Assembly: GCA_031292465.1 (NCBI GenBank)
Contig: JARLHB010000073.1
Location: 1-7,934 of the forward strand
Reading direction: 5' to 3'
Source: Ignavibacteriaceae bacterium
GTDB taxonomy: Bacteria > Bacteroidota > Ignavibacteria > Ignavibacteriales > Ignavibacteriaceae
Length of the DNA stretch: 7,934 bases
In this document: positions 6,405 to 7,934 of the stretch, in pieces
How the letters are laid out: each line of letters starts with the position of its first letter
Position numbering within the stretch: position 1 is the first letter of the stretch
Notes under the pieces: model-generated
What the model saw: the letters and a program-made list of their open reading frames with translations, nothing else
Database searches by the model: none
What the model was told of the DNA's origin: nothing
Program-made: the position numbers and the translations under genes

Positions 6405-7211
6405 ATGATTTCAATTATAACACCGACTTTCAACTCAGGCAGCACAATTGCCCGGACTGTTCAATCAATAATTGCTCAGGATTATAAAGAATTCGAGCAT
6501 ATTATCGTGGATAATGCAAGCACTGATGATACAGTAGATAAAGTTAAAGCTTTATATAAAACAAGCGGCTTATCCGGAAACCTTAAAATTATCTCTGAAA
6601 AGGACAATGGTATTTCGGATGCTTTTAACAAAGGTATAAAGGCTTCAAAGGGACATTATATTGCCATTTTGAACAGCGACGATACTTATTTTGATAATTC
6701 GGTTTTCGAACGGGCGATAAAAGAATTTAAAGATGACAAAATCCTGATTGTTTACGGAGATGTTCTATTTACAGATTCGCTGTATGGTACCAACAGACGG
6801 GCGCCAAGGCGCTGCGAGGCTTCGGGTGCCATTCTGTTCAATCATCCCGCAATGTTTATAAGGAAGTCTGTTTATGATACGGTGGGACCGTATCTGAACA
6901 GTTACCATATAGCTATGGATACGGAACTCTTTTACAGGCTGCATAAAAACTATATGGATTTAGAAATTTTAACCTCATACATTTCTGAAATACCATTAGC
7001 AGTTATGAATGCCGGTGGAGCTTCATGGAACCAGGAACTGCAGGGCATCGAGGAAACAAAAGATGCTATGATATATCACGGGTTCTGGAATTTTACTGCA
7101 AAGAAAATTTATTTTGCCAGAGTTACAAGGACTAAAATAAAAAAATACCTTACCATGCTTAAGCTAAACTCAATAGTTAAAGCCTGGCGCAGGATTAAAT
7201 GGGAGAACTAA
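6405..7211 (+). CDS. Glycosyltransferase family 2, WfgS-like
   Basis: This 268-residue GT-A fold enzyme should transfer a sugar from a nucleotide sugar onto a growing lipid-linked glycan in the cytoplasm. MISIITPTFNSG opens the first beta strand, IIVDNASTDDT (33-43) binds the nucleotide through D36, and EKDNGISDAFNKGI (65-78) is typical of the WfgS/WcaE-like subgroup. The metal-binding motif is S91-D92-D93. FNHPAMFIRKSVYDTVGPY (145-163) and MDTELFYRL (171-179) form the acceptor and catalytic-base region, with D172 or E174 as the probable base. Residues about 232-268 are rich in Lys and Arg and could form an amphipathic helix that docks on the membrane. Length is usual and no key residue is missing. 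It is divergent from the GT9-GT4-transferase operon and so has its own promoter. No ribosome binding site precedes the ATG. Donor and acceptor are unknown. Confidence 0.95.
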   Translation: MISIITPTFNSGSTIARTVQSIIAQDYKEFEHIIVDNASTDDTVDKVKALYKTSGLSGNLKIISEKDNGISDAFNKGIKASKGHYIAILNSDDTYFDNSVFERAIKEFKDDKILIVYGDVLFTDSLYGTNRRAPRRCEASGAILFNHPAMFIRKSVYDTVGPYLNSYHIAMDTELFYRLHKNYMDLEILTSYISEIPLAVMNAGGASWNQELQGIEETKDAMIYHGFWNFTAKKIYFARVTRTKIKKYLTMLKLNSIVKAWRRIKWEN

Positions 7212-7228
7212 TTACGAGGAGAACTAAT
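7202..7228 (+). repeat. 11-bp direct repeat spanning the GT2 stop codon
   Basis: GGAGAACTAAT occurs at 7202-7212, containing the last codons and TAA stop of the GT2 gene, and again at 7218-7228 after a five-base spacer. The period is 16 bases. It is a short tandem-like duplication that could stem from slippage or mark a deletion joint. Confidence 0.7.
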
Positions 7229-7369
7229 ACCTTTTAAAACAATTGTCTATTAGAAAGTTGTCTCAAAGTGTACAGTTACTGCTGTAATGCGACTTCATTT
7301 AATTTAAGATAATATTTCATTTTACGGCAACAATGCATATCTCGATTTTCTTTTAATTACAAAATATAT

Positions 7370-7777
7370 TTATTCATTAACATAAATATCAAAAATAATA
7401 CCTAACGGAACAGCAGATAACCTTTTTATAATTTCGGGAGTTAAATCAAAGCTAGCCTGGTTACCGTTTATTGACAGAGCACAAATTATTTCAATAAAAC
7501 ATTGTTCTTTTAGCTGCATTATTTCATTTATTTTAGTCTCTACGAATGAAAGAAGATATTCAATATGTTCTTCATAAATAATTGTGTCGTCCAGACCACT
7601 TTCCAAAATCCATTTATTTTCTTCATGCCTTTGTGATTTAGGATTTCTAGGACTCATTAATTCACCTTTTTTACAAGAGCACGTTGGAACCTGCCCTAGT
7701 ATATTTGTTATTTCAGATGAATCTAATTTATCACTGGTAATTCTTAAGCTTGCTGTTTGCCATTTATCATCTAACAT
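7370..7777 (-). CDS. DUF4279-like small protein
   Basis: This 135-residue soluble protein has no signal peptide or membrane segment. The pattern LRITSDKLDSSEITNILGQVPT (11-32), KKGE (36-39), WILESGLD (56-63), EEHIEYLLSFVE (69-80) and the C-terminal SFDLTPEIIKRLSAVPLGIIFDIY (109-132) matches what I know of the DUF4279 family. Its molecular function is not established. The order fits a compact alpha/beta fold. C33, C35, C93 and C99 show no clear metal-site spacing. The ATG at 7775-7777 is the first usable start: the frame is open for 20 more codons upstream to a TAA at 7838-7840, but none of them is ATG, GTG or TTG. No ribosome binding site is seen. Its 3' end converges on the GT2 gene, 158 bases apart. 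It is unlikely to belong to the glycan operon and may be an accessory gene, possibly an immunity-type partner of the gene to its right. Confidence 0.74.
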   Translation of the reverse strand: MLDDKWQTASLRITSDKLDSSEITNILGQVPTCSCKKGELMSPRNPKSQRHEENKWILESGLDDTIIYEEHIEYLLSFVETKINEIMQLKEQCFIEIICALSINGNQASFDLTPEIIKRLSAVPLGIIFDIYVNE

Positions 7778-7858
7778 ATATTGCTCGAAATATTGTAATG
7801 AGTCAAGCGAAAAGATACCATCTTGAAAAAAATAATGTTATCTAAATTTACTTTTATT

Positions 7859-7933
7859 TTACGCTGCTGCATTAACTGTATTCCAGTAATTTGATCTATC
7901 CTGTTCTGCTTTCTCAAGCTTCAATTCCCTTGA
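7859..7933 (-). CDS. Possible C-terminal tail of a gene entering from the right edge
   Basis: The minus strand has one frame open for 24 codons from the window edge to a TAA at 7859-7861. The other two minus frames stop within a few codons. The peptide, ending NYWNTVNAAA, is charged and helix-like (SRELKLEKAEQDR at its start) and could be a protein terminus. An open stretch this short can also arise by chance, so support is weak. If real, it ends 81 bases upstream of the DUF4279-like start, in the same direction. Confidence 0.3.
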   Translation of the reverse strand, partial: SRELKLEKAEQDRSNYWNTVNAAA

Positions 7934-7934
7934 C

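Noticed and set aside
7249..7275. GTTGTCTCAAAG-like segment as an insertion-sequence end
   Set aside because: It faintly resembles some transposon termini, but there is no matching inverted copy, no target duplication and no transposase in the window.
7271..7286. TACAG/CTGTA stem as terminator of the GT2 gene
   Set aside because: Only 5 bp with a six-base loop and no adjacent T-run; too weak to call.
7584..7826. Plus-strand open frame of 80 codons
   Set aside because: Antisense to the DUF4279-like gene, whose sense frame carries family-like motifs.

Overview
The window is about 37% GC by eye and looks like part of a surface-polysaccharide locus from the Bacteroidota/Ignavibacteriota side of the FCB group. 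The placement rests on four things: weak or absent Shine-Dalgarno sequences before nearly every start, a Cys-cluster protein of a type I associate with Bacteroidota-like genomes, a Ser/Thr-rich Ig-like lipoprotein whose residues after the lipidated Cys resemble a Bacteroidota surface-export signal, and AT-rich spacers. It is an inference, not a proof.

Layout. Positions 1-687 (minus) hold the N-terminal 229 codons of a conserved Cys-cluster protein that runs off the left edge. Positions 872-2311 (minus) encode a 479-residue secreted lipoprotein with Ig-like domains; it has its own sigma70-like promoter candidate. Positions 2442-6082 (minus) hold three genes that are probably one operon. In transcription order these are a GT9 heptosyltransferase-like enzyme, a GT4 WbaZ-like glycosyltransferase that starts with TTG, and a WcaJ-type polyprenyl-phosphate sugar-1-phosphate transferase. 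A 322-base divergent spacer follows, carrying a compact cluster of palindromes at about 6217-6295 that looks like a REP- or MITE-type dispersed repeat. Positions 6405-7211 (plus) encode a GT2 WfgS-like glycosyltransferase. Convergent to it, 7370-7777 (minus) encodes a small DUF4279-like protein. A 24-codon open stretch ending at 7859 may be the tail of another gene entering from the right edge.

How the genes fit together. The WcaJ-type enzyme would place the first sugar phosphate on the lipid carrier at the inner face of the cytoplasmic membrane. The GT4, GT9 and GT2 enzymes would then extend the repeat unit. No flippase, polymerase, export or sugar-nucleotide genes are present, so this is only part of a pathway. 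The lipoprotein and the Cys-cluster protein are co-directional neighbours, and nothing in the sequence ties them to glycan synthesis.

I did not find a clearly new multi-gene system. The items most worth a second look are the palindrome cluster, the export-signal-like residues of the lipoprotein, the Cys-cluster protein, and the possible toxin/immunity arrangement at the right edge.
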